64,000 nt of DNA from Limisphaerales bacterium (GTDB lineage Bacteria > Verrucomicrobiota > Verrucomicrobiia > Limisphaerales > SXTU01): NCBI GenBank assembly GCA_009773355.1, contig WRPG01000011.1:116091-180090 (forward strand). The letters run 5' to 3'. Position 1 is the stretch's first letter. Every line of letters starts with the position of its first letter. Positions 50,125-58,351 of the stretch are shown piece after piece. The translations under genes and the position numbers were made by a program. The notes beneath the pieces were generated by a model that was not told the DNA's origin, did no database searches, and worked only from the letters and a program-made list of their open reading frames with translations.

Positions 50125-51425
50125 GGCTGGGCCTGCCGAAGTTGCTCCACGTAGGCCAGCCCCGACGCGCGGCGCTCGTCCGGCGTCTGCGCTTGCTTGA
50201 CCATCCGGTCCAGCACGCCCTGCGTCACCAGCCTGCCCAGCGGACCCTGGGCAATGAGTTCGGGATAGTTTGGCAGGTCTTCCAAGCGCACCAGCCGACT
50301 GTCGCCCTCCTTCGGATCGCGATAGCAAAACACCACATCGGGCACCGCACTGTTTGGCAGGGAGTCTAGCAGCGCCGGGTTGTGACTGGTGATAAGCACT
50401 GCCAGCTTCCGCTTCTCCGCGACATCTTGCACCTTCGCCAGCAACGCTCGGGCACGACTAGGATGGATGCCGTTATCCACCTCCTCCATAACCACGGTCG
50501 AATACTCGGGAGCAGAGAGAAGTGCCGCCGCCACTGCGAGGACTCGAAGTGTGCCATCGGAAAGAAGTGACGCATCCCGCTCAGTCTTGGTTGGGCCGAA
50601 CAACTCTTCCAGCAGGACCAGCACCTCATTGCGTGGCCCACGCAAGAAATCGAAACCCGTGATGTGCTGCTCGGGCAAATCTTTGATGAAATCGAGCACC
50701 GCACCTTTCTTTGGCTCATCTTTCGATAAGCCACAAAGAACACTGGAGAGATTAGCTCCATCCCCTCGGAGCTTCGCATCATCCGCGAAGCTAGGATTTC
50801 GCATCCGTTGGGGGATCGGATCCAGAAAGAACACGTTCGCCAGTGATTCCATGAAGCCGCGGCACGCTTGAGGGATCGTTGCCTGTGCCCTCTTGTGCTT
50901 GGCTTCAAAGCGAGCAGGGGTCAATAGTTGCGTAAAGACGGCCTGCTGATCCGTGCATAGAATTTCCGGCTTAATTCCGCCGATTGAGAAATTATTGTAA
51001 GCGACATGAAGATCATGTCCATGGTCGCCGGTTCGTCGTCGCACGTCATAGAGCGGAACTTTCACGCCCTGAGCCTCCATCCGCTCCTTCGCAATGCGTA
51101 ATCCGCTTCCGTTGTGCCGTATTGTTACGGAAAGCGCCTCCCACTCGGTCTGGCGTAGGTGACATGAAAACGAAAACTCGCTCCAGCCATCCCTTGCTAG
51201 TTGAGCTGGAACGCCTCGGACTGACAGTTCCTTTTCCTGAACGGCACGGAAAACGTCCTCCAACCGCTGCCCACGTGCCAGCCACGACAACATTTGAAGC
51301 CCCTCGATGAGGTTGCTCTTGCCGGAGGCATTGGCTCCCACAAGCAACGTCAGCGTTCCAAGATTCAAGGTTCCGCGCTTGTAGCTGCGGAAATTCTCCA
51401 GCGTGAAGGAGTGGAGTCTAGCCAT
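50121..51425 (-). CDS. AAA_15/AAA_21-type ABC-like ATPase (RecF/OLD-like)
   Basis: A 434-aa P-loop protein beginning LHSFTLENFRSYKRGTLNLGTLTLLVGANASGKSNLIEGLQML (Walker A GANASGKS, typical of SMC/RecF/OLD-like ATPases). SLLSDGTLRVLAVAAALLS is the ABC signature region and STVVMEEVDNGIHPSRARALLAKV Walker B; LITSHNPALLDSLP gives the H-loop. No TOPRIM nuclease domain is attached, in contrast to OLD proteins; instead a separate PIN gene overlaps it. Comparable sensor-ATPase/effector pairs (PtuA-PtuB, AriA-AriB) are anti-phage systems. GC and codon use are clearly lower than in the flanking genes, supporting horizontal gain. Confidence 0.88.
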   Translation of the reverse strand: MARLHSFTLENFRSYKRGTLNLGTLTLLVGANASGKSNLIEGLQMLSWLARGQRLEDVFRAVQEKELSVRGVPAQLARDGWSEFSFSCHLRQTEWEALSVTIRHNGSGLRIAKERMEAQGVKVPLYDVRRRTGDHGHDLHVAYNNFSIGGIKPEILCTDQQAVFTQLLTPARFEAKHKRAQATIPQACRGFMESLANVFFLDPIPQRMRNPSFADDAKLRGDGANLSSVLCGLSKDEPKKGAVLDFIKDLPEQHITGFDFLRGPRNEVLVLLEELFGPTKTERDASLLSDGTLRVLAVAAALLSAPEYSTVVMEEVDNGIHPSRARALLAKVQDVAEKRKLAVLITSHNPALLDSLPNSAVPDVVFCYRDPKEGDSRLVRLEDLPNYPELIAQGPLGRLVTQGVLDRMVKQAQTPDERRASGLAYVEQLRQAQP

Positions 51426-51506
51426 GTCGGTAGCCTACAAGCTTTCCAGGCAAATGTGAAACCCTGAGTAAAAACCATGAAGGGTTTTTCGTGAGCACGG
51501 CTACCT

Positions 51507-52457
51507 TCACGGAGCCGGGTTCAAAATCGTCAGCGTCCTGATGCTGCCCGTCGTCGTGCCGTTGGCGTTCGTCACGCGGGTGCGGAGTTTCACCACCTGG
51601 CCCACGGTGAAGGGGCCGAGGGCGTTGCCGCTCGGGTCGGCGGGGGCGGTGTGGGTGAAGTCGGTGTCCACACCTTCCACCATCCATTCCACAGTGCTCG
51701 TCGCGCCGGTGGTGTAGGTGCCGTTCTCGTAGCTCACGAGGAGTTGCAGGCCGTTCACGCCGCCTTGCAGGACGCTGACGATGCCCAGCGTGCCGGGGAG
51801 GTTCGCGCCGGTGGTGATGCCGGCCAGCGCCTCGGCCAGTGCGGGGTTGGTGCGGGCCTCGGCTTCGAGCTTGGCGTAGAAGCGTTTGTTGAGGCGGTCC
51901 ACGGTGGCGGCGGCGCTGCGCAACGCGGTGCGGGCGTCGGTCACGTCCACGGCGCGGTCCTCGACGGTTTGTTCGAGGGCGGGCTGGGCGTTCATGGCGG
52001 TGGTGAGGTCGGCCACGCCTTTGCCGCCGGCGGTGATGGCACCGCGCGGCGGGACTTGCGCGGTGAGGAAGGTGTTGATGCGGGTGACGGCGCTGACGAC
52101 TTTTTTGCCGCGCGACAGGGCCAGCTCGGTGGTGCGGGGGACGATGGCGTAGGCGGGGTCGAGGAGGTCAATGAGCGCGGCCTCGGTGATGACGGTGTCG
52201 TCCAGCTCGCCCTCGGCGGATTGCGGGAGGGCGAGGGTGAGGCCCTGGATGCCGAGGAAGCCCTGATTCTCGGCGTTGACGGCGGCATCGGAGTCGGCGA
52301 TGGCGTTGTCGCGGGTCTGGGCCAACGGGTTGAGGGCGTCGGCCAGGGCGAGCAGCCCGGCGGCGTCCACGGCCCCGACTTTGAGGGTGGGGACGTATTG
52401 GTTGATGACCGCGACGGTTTGTCCGGTCCGGTTTTGGATGGCTTGATAGTATTCCAT
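51507..52457 (-). CDS. 316-aa protein of unknown function, helical with C-terminal beta domain
   Basis: The start MEYYQAIQNRTGQTVAVINQYVP is preferred; the longer ORF reads through intergenic sequence. The first ~210 residues are alanine-rich and predicted helical (ALADALNPLAQTRDNAIADSDAAVNAENQG, DRAVDVTDARTALRSAAATVDRLNKRFYAKLEAEA), the last ~100 look like a fibronectin/Ig-type sandwich (YTTGATSTVEWMVEGVDTDF, GQVVKLRTRVTNANGTTTG). No signal peptide or known family. This layout is common in Verrucomicrobia hypothetical proteins. It is followed on its 5' side by an unusual 21-bp minisatellite. Confidence 0.7.
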   Translation of the reverse strand: MEYYQAIQNRTGQTVAVINQYVPTLKVGAVDAAGLLALADALNPLAQTRDNAIADSDAAVNAENQGFLGIQGLTLALPQSAEGELDDTVITEAALIDLLDPAYAIVPRTTELALSRGKKVVSAVTRINTFLTAQVPPRGAITAGGKGVADLTTAMNAQPALEQTVEDRAVDVTDARTALRSAAATVDRLNKRFYAKLEAEARTNPALAEALAGITTGANLPGTLGIVSVLQGGVNGLQLLVSYENGTYTTGATSTVEWMVEGVDTDFTHTAPADPSGNALGPFTVGQVVKLRTRVTNANGTTTGSIRTLTILNPAP

Positions 52458-53057
52458 AGAGCGAGACGGGGTTGAGTTTTCTTGGGAACGGGCTGATTCC
52501 GCCAAAGAAACGGCTTTTTGGCAAGGGTAAATGTGGATTTTCCGCACGGAACTGGTTTCTGAGGGGCACCAAGGCATTTACCGGGCGGGCCAAGGCATTT
52601 CGGGAGGGCGTCCGGTCATTTACCGGCTCCCCCAAGTCATTCACCGGGCGGACCAAGCCATTTACCACTCGCGCCAAGTCATTTACCTGGTGGAAAAAGT
52701 CATTTACCACCCCCACCAAGTCATTTACCAGGCGCAAAAAGTCATTTTGCGTTCAGTGTTTTTGGGGCGTTTCTGAAGATTTTCGGGTTTTGAGGGGTTT
52801 TAGGCGGTTTCGGGAGGGTGGGAAGGCGTTCAGCGGAGGCAGCGGGGCTTTACCGGCCTAAAGTGCGCCGTTTTGGCTCATCCCGAGGTTGGCAAGCGAA
52901 TGGGGACAAGCGAATTCATCCCCCGAATCAGCCCAAACACTCTGAAGACTTTTCCTTCCAAATCGCGACGGACACGCAGCCGGAAACGGATAACTATTGA
53001 AATGCGATCGTCAGCAACTGCGGCGAGGCAAGCACGTGCGGCTGGGGCAGTCGCAAC
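52458..53057. other. ~600-bp space dominated by a 21-bp minisatellite
   Basis: Between the 316-aa gene and the AIPR gene there is no convincing ORF. The left third is the 21-bp tandem repeat described separately. The remainder (52.76-53.05 kb) has lower GC and only short ORFs; no promoter or RNA structure stood out. Confidence 0.6.
52571..52759. repeat. 21-bp tandem repeat, nine units (AAGTCATTTACC-N9)
   Basis: Units begin every 21 bp exactly (52571, 592, 613, 634, 655, 676, 697, 718, 739), with conserved AAG(T/G/C)CATTTACC cores and variable spacers. Because 21 is a multiple of three, both strands stay open: plus reads KSFTxxx heptads, minus reads VNDLxxx heptads (VNDLVGVVNDFFHQVNDL). Confidence 0.9.
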
Positions 53058-54879
53058 TCACGTGAATGAAAACGACTTCAAATCGCGATTCAGCGTGCTG
53101 CCTTTGTAGTATCCGTCAAAATTTACTTCGAGAATTTCCTGTCCTGTGTTTGGATCTTTTGTCTTCAAGAAATAAGCGCCGTTGTGCCGCTGTAGGATTA
53201 CGTAGGACTCAAAGCCAAGCCACCGCGCCAACACTTTGTCAGTCTCCTCCTTCGCTTTTTGATCGTAGCCCTCGTTTGGAATGTCCTTGGAATGCGCCCG
53301 TGAAGCCACGGAAGCGATGGCATACCTCCCATACCGCAAGCCTTGCCCGAAATTCGCGACTCCGAATCGGTTGTTTGGTGAGGCGGCAAAGCTCCGCTCC
53401 ACACTGCCGAGATATTCAAGGCACTTGAACCCAAAGAAAACTGCGCGATGGTCCGTCCTACCATCGATAAGATTGCTGAACGCCGCTTTCGCGAACAGCT
53501 TCTTTGCGCTTTGTCGGCGTGCCTCGGACACCTGGCCTTTGAGTGCGCAACAAACCCGCAACACGAGCTCTCTGTCGATAATCCGATGGGAATCAATGTA
53601 TTTCTGTCTCAACCCATCCAAAAACTCACCGCGTTTGCGCTCGTAAAAGTATCCGAATGCGGAGTAGAGATTTTTCTGGAGTTCAATTTGAACCTTATCG
53701 TTCGACCTTCGGTCAGCTTCGCTGACTGCCGTTTGCTGATTTGTTGCTTTCGAGATCGCTTCGATGAGCTTGAGCTTCCCATCGTTGTCTGCTTGTGGAA
53801 ACGTGATGACCTTCAGCATCACCTCCTTGTCTTGGAACACGTTTGGGTCTTTCCCGCTCTCGACATGCTCTTCAAAAATGCGGCACAGAGTAAACGCCGT
53901 CTGGCCGCCGTTGATGATCTGGGGATTTTTGATGTGAAGTTGTCCTTTGTCCTTCTGTCCGATCTTCTCGCTCAAGTTGGTTTCATCTGAAAGGATGGTG
54001 ATGCCATTGTTGAAAAGGGCGAACTCGTTGGATTTCTTCTCTGTCACAGTGCTTGCGATCTCGCGGTTCACAGGATTCGTTTGCAGGTCGAGGTAGCTTC
54101 GCGGGTTAAATCGCAAAACCGAATTTTTGTATTTGTGTAGGACCTTCGCCACCTCAAGCGTTGGAACAAAGATAATCGTGATGTCGCAAGTTGCATGTTC
54201 GGTCGCGACTGGATAGTTGATTCTGGATTGAGAGAGTTCCTTGTTGGTCAGGTGCAGCTTTATGAACAAATCAGCCACATTGAAGAAAGTCCCGCTGACT
54301 ACCGGAAAGACCAATTCTTCGTAGGTGCGATCAAAATCAAAAAACGACGGCGGCGAACCCGCCCGTAAGTTTTTTGAGATCGGATGGTTTCGCGTTCTTC
54401 AGATTTGCGAGTAGCACGACTTGCCACTTGTAGCGGGCTGGATCAGGTAGCTCTTTGATTCGTTCGAGCATCGCCTGAATCTTCCCGTTGTATTTGTTTC
54501 CGTCTTCGTCCTCAGTCATGCCCTCCGAAATCCGATCAGCATCCATCTTCAGGACTTCTTTTAGTTCAATCTGTTTGCCCTCAAAATTCGGTGCGTTCGT
54601 GCGGAATTTCGACTGGAGGACAAAAATCGTCTTCGTTTCGACGTCGATGTAGTAGGCGTCAATTCCTCCGTCGTAACTGCCGTCAGTTACGAATCGTTCG
54701 CGTTCGCCGAATTCCAGCAGGCCGAATCGCACTTTCAAGAACAGATGGATGAAGGCTTTTGCCCGCGCAAAGTCCAGCTTCTCCAGTTCGGTCGGCAGCG
54801 CGTGATAGCTCTTGAATTCTTTCGGCGCTTCGGAACGAAGTTGATCAAGCACGTTAACGAGAGTGGCGTATTTGCTCAT
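53058..54879 (-). pseudogene. AIPR-family abortive-infection protein split by a frameshift
   Basis: Two adjacent ORFs in different frames make one ~600-aa AIPR protein (PF10592). The first (180 aa, MSKYATLVNVLDQLRSEAPKEF ... DGGIDAYYID) carries a nuclease-like N-terminal region (GGIDAYY...VLQSKF, recalling the D-ExK core of PD-(D/E)XK folds). The second (418 aa) contains EFALFNNGITIL and IINGGQTAFTLCRIF, the AIPR hallmark. At GATCTCAAAAAACTTACG, a run of six A's, removing one A joins KKLTGG... to the open frame ...NLRAGSPPSFFDFDRTYEELVFPVVSG. So the break is a single extra base in a homopolymer: real inactivation, phase variation or a sequencing error. Low GC marks it as acquired. Confidence 0.82.
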
Positions 54880-54906
54880 GGCTATTTTGCTTTTGGAGAT
54901 TCAGAT

Positions 54907-55134
54907 CTATTTACACTCGTGAACGGAGTTAACCTTCGACTTCACGCTTTCATCCGACTTGATCAGTGGTGGCCAGGCTCGTTTGAAGCGTTCACCTGCC
55001 AGTTTCCTCGTCGCGTCGAAGCCCAGCTTGCTGCAAATGGCGATTTCGCTCGTGGCGTGGTCGAGCACCTCGGACGGGCCTCTGGTGTAGATGCTGTCGC
55101 ACTGCGGGTCTGTGCGGGTGAAGTCGGTGTCCAT
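54907..55134 (-). CDS. Possible small protein, 75 aa
   Basis: An ORF just downstream (9 bp) of the sugar isomerase-like gene, beginning MDTDFTRTDPQCDSIYTRGPS with a purine-rich GAGGGAAAGG before the ATG. The composition (EVLDHATSEIAICSKLGFDATRKLAGERFKRAWPPL) is balanced and not shadow-like, but no family is recognised and it might be a chance ORF. Nothing suggests export. Confidence 0.4.
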   Translation of the reverse strand: MDTDFTRTDPQCDSIYTRGPSEVLDHATSEIAICSKLGFDATRKLAGERFKRAWPPLIKSDESVKSKVNSVHECK

Positions 55135-55143
55135 GCCTTTCCC

Positions 55144-56235
55144 TCACGCCCGCAGTCCGAGGCCGAGCACTTCCCGGCAATACTTGATGCTGCGCTCGAC
55201 TTCGCCGCGTTGGTAGTCCTGCTGGGCCTTGTTGCCGTCCACGCCGGCGGGGGCCTTGAACGGCTCAATCTTCTTCCCGCGCTTCGCCAGCGCGATGAAA
55301 CGCGCGAGGTCGCTCGCCTTCGCCTTGGGGAAGGTTTTCCAAATGTCCTGTTTCCAAATCGCGAACTCGCGCGCGAAGCCGGAGATGGTCTCGATGTGGA
55401 CGGCCACGCCGGGGCAGTGCTGCTCGAAGAGGTCGAAGAACGCGGGCAGGTCCAGGCAGCCCTCGCCCATCGCGGTCCACTGCACGGTCACGCCGTTGGC
55501 GGACTCCCAGACCATGTCGTCGCGCAGGCTGGTGGTGAGGACGTAGGGCGCGAGGGTTTCGAGGCTGGCGAGCGGGTCTTCGAGGGTCCACGCGGCGTTG
55601 CCGGAGTCGAAGTTCACGCCCACGAAATCCTTGCCGGCGGCCTCGACGAGCTGTTGCAGCTCCCACGCCTGCATGTCGCCCGCGTGGTTCTCGACGGCGA
55701 CCTTCACGCCCGCGTCCATGGCGCGGCTGCGCTGGGACTTGAGCACCTTCACGGTGTCGGCGATGCGCGCCTCGATGCCGCCTTCGGTGCTGCGGTCTTC
55801 CTGCCCGCCGAGGACGACGCGAAAGGCCTTCGAGCCAATCGCCTTGCTCATGCGCAGGCCCAGCGCGAGGTGCTCCTCTGCCGTGCCCCAGTCCTTTTTG
55901 AAGCGCTTCGCGGTCGGGCAGATGCTCCACGAGCCGAGTTCGATGGTGACGCCCTTGCCGGCGGCGTATTTGCGAACTTCGGCGAGCGAGGCGTCGTCGT
56001 GCTTGCCTTCGAGCGGGCCGAAGTCGGTGATGAAGAGCGAGTCGCAGCCGAGCTTCTCGGAGTAATCAATGAGCTGCCGGGCGTTCCACTTCATGGCGCG
56101 CACGGCGAAGTTGTCGAAGCCGAGCTTGTGGTTGCGCTTCTTCGCAGGCGCGGCAACCGCAGGCAACGCGGCCAGCGTGGCGGCAGCGGCAGTGGCGCGG
56201 ACGAAGTCGCGGCGGGACAGGGACGAAGTGTTCAT
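55144..56235 (-). CDS. Tat-exported sugar phosphate isomerase/epimerase-like TIM barrel
   Basis: A 363-aa protein with leader MNTSSLSRRDFVRATAAAATL (RRDFV, Tat) and an AP-endonuclease-2/xylose-isomerase-like barrel (PF01261): GCDSLFITDFGPL, VTIELGSWSICP, AFRVVLGGQEDRS, VKVAVENHAGDMQAWELQQLV, FVGVNFDSGNAAW and VAVHIETISGFA place the metal-binding Glu/Asp/His residues at strand ends. Exported members are typical of Verrucomicrobia/Planctomycetes and often oxidise or isomerise sugars for cell-surface catabolism. It stands alone with a palindrome upstream. Confidence 0.85.
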   Translation of the reverse strand: MNTSSLSRRDFVRATAAAATLAALPAVAAPAKKRNHKLGFDNFAVRAMKWNARQLIDYSEKLGCDSLFITDFGPLEGKHDDASLAEVRKYAAGKGVTIELGSWSICPTAKRFKKDWGTAEEHLALGLRMSKAIGSKAFRVVLGGQEDRSTEGGIEARIADTVKVLKSQRSRAMDAGVKVAVENHAGDMQAWELQQLVEAAGKDFVGVNFDSGNAAWTLEDPLASLETLAPYVLTTSLRDDMVWESANGVTVQWTAMGEGCLDLPAFFDLFEQHCPGVAVHIETISGFAREFAIWKQDIWKTFPKAKASDLARFIALAKRGKKIEPFKAPAGVDGNKAQQDYQRGEVERSIKYCREVLGLGLRA

Positions 56236-56288
56236 GGGTGCGGAGCTTGGCAAAGGTTCCCGTGCGTGCCAAGCGCGGCTTCACAAGG

Positions 56289-56361
56289 CAGTATTCAGTA
56301 ACCAGTGTTCAGTATTCAGTGTGCTGTGCCTGCCGTGACTGAACACTGACTACTGAACACT
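56289..56361. repeat. CAGTATTCAGTAACCAGTGTTCAGT inverted repeat
   Basis: CAGTATTCAGTAACCAGTGTTCAGTATTCAGTG faces TGAACACTGACTACTGAACACT across ~20 bp. Both arms are made of (A/G)TTCAGT-type units. It is AT-richer than its surroundings, in the 250-bp space between the isomerase-like gene and nrdR. Confidence 0.75.
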
Positions 56362-56488
56362 TGGCTTTCCACCCCTCACTCCGGCGAATCAAGGCTGGCC
56401 CCGAAATCTCCCGGCAAAAAGCCTTGCTCCCACCATTAGCAGGGTGTTACCAACACTCAGCGTCTATTTGCAGTGGTCAGGCGCGTTT

Positions 56489-56974
56489 ATGCGTTGTCCC
56501 AAGTGCGGCTGCCTCGACGACAAAGTCATTGATTCCCGGGGTTCACGGGAAGGCTCCACCATCCGCCGCCGGCGCGAGTGCCTCAAGTGCGCCCATCGCT
56601 TCACCACCTACGAGGAGATTGAGCACGCCGGCCTGAGCGTCGTGAAGCGCGACGGCCGCCGCGAGGAGTTCACCAAGGAGAAACTGCTCGGCAGCCTCAA
56701 GGCCGCCTGCGCCAAGCGCCCCGTGCCCGCCGCGGAAATCGAGGCGCTCGCCGAGACCATCACCGACCGCGTCACCGACGAGTTCGACTCCGAGGTGCCC
56801 AGCAAGGCGCTGGGCGAGCTGGTCATGGCCCGCCTGCGCGAACTCGACAAGGTCGCCTACGTCCGTTACGCGAGCATCTACCGGCGCTTCGAGGAGGCGG
56901 AGGACTTCCTCGACGCGCTCAAACAAGTGGAGGGCAAAAGTGATACAGCTACATTCCCATTGCCTGGTATTTGA
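56489..56974 (+). CDS. nrdR: Transcriptional repressor NrdR
   Basis: A 161-aa regulator of ribonucleotide reductase genes. The start is the ATG of MRCPKCGCLDDKVIDSR, giving the zinc ribbon CPKCG...CLKCAHRFTTYE, followed by the ATP-cone (VVKRDGRREEFTKEKLLGSLKAACAKRPV ... VPSKALGELVMARLRELDKVAYVRYASIYRRFEEAEDF). Size and order are normal. No nrd gene is in this window. It overlaps the following gene by 35 bp. Confidence 0.95.
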   Translation: MRCPKCGCLDDKVIDSRGSREGSTIRRRRECLKCAHRFTTYEEIEHAGLSVVKRDGRREEFTKEKLLGSLKAACAKRPVPAAEIEALAETITDRVTDEFDSEVPSKALGELVMARLRELDKVAYVRYASIYRRFEEAEDFLDALKQVEGKSDTATFPLPGI

Positions 56975-57503
56975 GACGGCCAACGGCGAGCACATCCCCT
57001 GCTCGGTCGAGGATGTGAGCGTCGAGGTCATCGGCGAGGCGGTCGAGCAGCTCGACCACGACATCGTCAAGCAGGCCGCCGCCGCCGTGCTTCACTACTT
57101 CAAGGTCGAGCGGAAGCAGACCGTCGTGACCATCGCGGAGTTCACCGCCGCGCTGGAGGAGGTGCTGCGCGGACTCGGCCTCATCGTCACGAGCACGGAG
57201 ACCAAGCCCGCGCCCGCGCTGGCCGGCCCCGTGGCGGAGTCGAGCCTGGACGACCTCGCGGCTGAAACCGGCGACGGCGGGGAGCTGCTCTTCTTCCCGC
57301 GCCTGCGCGAGGAGATGCGCCAGCAACTCAGCCAGTCCCCGCGCCTCGTGCGCTTCAACGGCCTGCACGACTGCGTGAAGCGCCTCGTGGGCGCGCGCCG
57401 CTGGTGCGACCGTTGCCGCGCGATGAGCGACCAGATTGTGGGCTACCTCCGCCAGTGCCTCGACGAGAACCACCGCGCGGACTGCGCGCTGGTGGTGAGT
57501 TGA
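56940..57503 (+). CDS. Conserved-looking protein of unknown function overlapping nrdR
   Basis: A 187-aa protein with GTG start inside the nrdR 3' end. The first half (VEDVSVEVIGEAVEQLDHDIVKQAAAAVLHYFKVERKQTVVTIAEFTAALEEVLRGLGL) resembles an ATP-cone-like helical arrangement, and the second half has a CDRCRAMSDQIVGYLRQC segment with paired cysteines that could bind zinc. No family recognised. The long overlap suggests co-translation with NrdR, so a link to nucleotide-reductase control is possible but unproven. Confidence 0.65.
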   Translation: MIQLHSHCLVFETANGEHIPCSVEDVSVEVIGEAVEQLDHDIVKQAAAAVLHYFKVERKQTVVTIAEFTAALEEVLRGLGLIVTSTETKPAPALAGPVAESSLDDLAAETGDGGELLFFPRLREEMRQQLSQSPRLVRFNGLHDCVKRLVGARRWCDRCRAMSDQIVGYLRQCLDENHRADCALVVS

Positions 57504-57578
57504 AGACGTGCGTGAGTAGACTGGCAGTTTGGATGTGATTCACTGCTCAGTAGGTAGACAACGAACGATGCCAAGACC

Positions 57579-57773
57579 ATGAACATGATTGACACCACCT
57601 GCCGAAGGTTGCGCGACATCGGCATTTTTCTTCTGGGAGTCGCGGCGATTACGATGACTGTCCACTACATCTACGCGTGGAAGACTTCTCCAGAGCAGGA
57701 GATGAAAAGTCTGATTCAAGGTCACTTCTATCGTGAGATGCAAAAGGCGTTTGCCGAGTCCGCCAAGAAATAG
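57579..57773 (+). CDS. Small single-pass membrane protein
   Basis: A 64-aa ORF with one transmembrane helix (DIGIFLLGVAAITMTVHYIYAW) followed by a charged amphipathic tail (PEQEMKSLIQGHFYREMQKAF). Its composition is coherent and its GC is lower than its neighbours. It ends 12 bp before the HIT gene. No family recognised. Confidence 0.55.
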   Translation: MNMIDTTCRRLRDIGIFLLGVAAITMTVHYIYAWKTSPEQEMKSLIQGHFYREMQKAFAESAKK

Positions 57774-57785
57774 TTCGACGCCTCC

Positions 57786-58127
57786 ATGAGCAAAACCCTC
57801 TTTGAACGCATCGCCGCGAAGGAGATTCCGGCGAACCTGGTCTACGAAGACGAGCACGTCGTCGCCTTCCGCGACCTCCACCCGCAGGCACCCACGCACA
57901 TCCTCATCGTGCCGCGCAAGCCCATCCCCCGCATCGCCGAGGCCACGCCCACCGACCACGCCTTGATCGGCCACCTGCTGCTGAAGGCGGCGGAAGTCGC
58001 CGCAAAGGTTGGCCTCACCAACGGCTACCGCCTCGTCATCAACAACGGTCCCGACGGCGGCGAATCCGTCCCGCACCTCCACTGCCACATCCTCGGCGGC
58101 CGCGCGATGAGCTGGCCGCCGGGGTGA
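57786..58127 (+). CDS. hinT: HIT-family nucleotide hydrolase (HinT-like)
   Basis: A 113-aa histidine-triad protein: TLFERIAAKEIPANLVYEDEHVVAFRDLHPQAPTHILIVPRKPIPRI, YRLVINNGPDGGESVPHLHCHILGGRAMSWPPG. The triad H-x-H-x-H (HLHCHILGG) is complete and the C-terminus MSWPPG is typical of HinT, which cleaves adenosine 5'-phosphoramidates. Full length, cytoplasmic. Confidence 0.93.
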   Translation: MSKTLFERIAAKEIPANLVYEDEHVVAFRDLHPQAPTHILIVPRKPIPRIAEATPTDHALIGHLLLKAAEVAAKVGLTNGYRLVINNGPDGGESVPHLHCHILGGRAMSWPPG

Positions 58128-58351
58128 ATGATTGAGCCGAAGGGAAACCAAGGGCGCTTCACCCGCTCACCACGGCTCAAGGGTTCAACCCGAAGTCCGA
58201 AGCTGGCCGAACGGAACGAAAGAAAACGAAAGGGAGGGAGGCGCTTGGCGAACCTGGGACGGAACCGTTTCCCCCGCGCCTTCCGGGTTGCCGTCACGGT
58301 CCATTTCGGCGGCGTTCGATTCCTTCGGCAATTCCTTTTCGGAGTTGGGGT

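Noticed and set aside
52571-52759. CRISPR array
   Set aside because: The 21-bp units are directly adjacent with no unique spacers of constant length and no cas genes nearby; it is a minisatellite.
54337-54400. Programmed ribosomal frameshift in the AIPR gene
   Set aside because: The A6 run could slip, but no stimulatory structure or known frameshifting in this family is evident; a base insertion or error is simpler.
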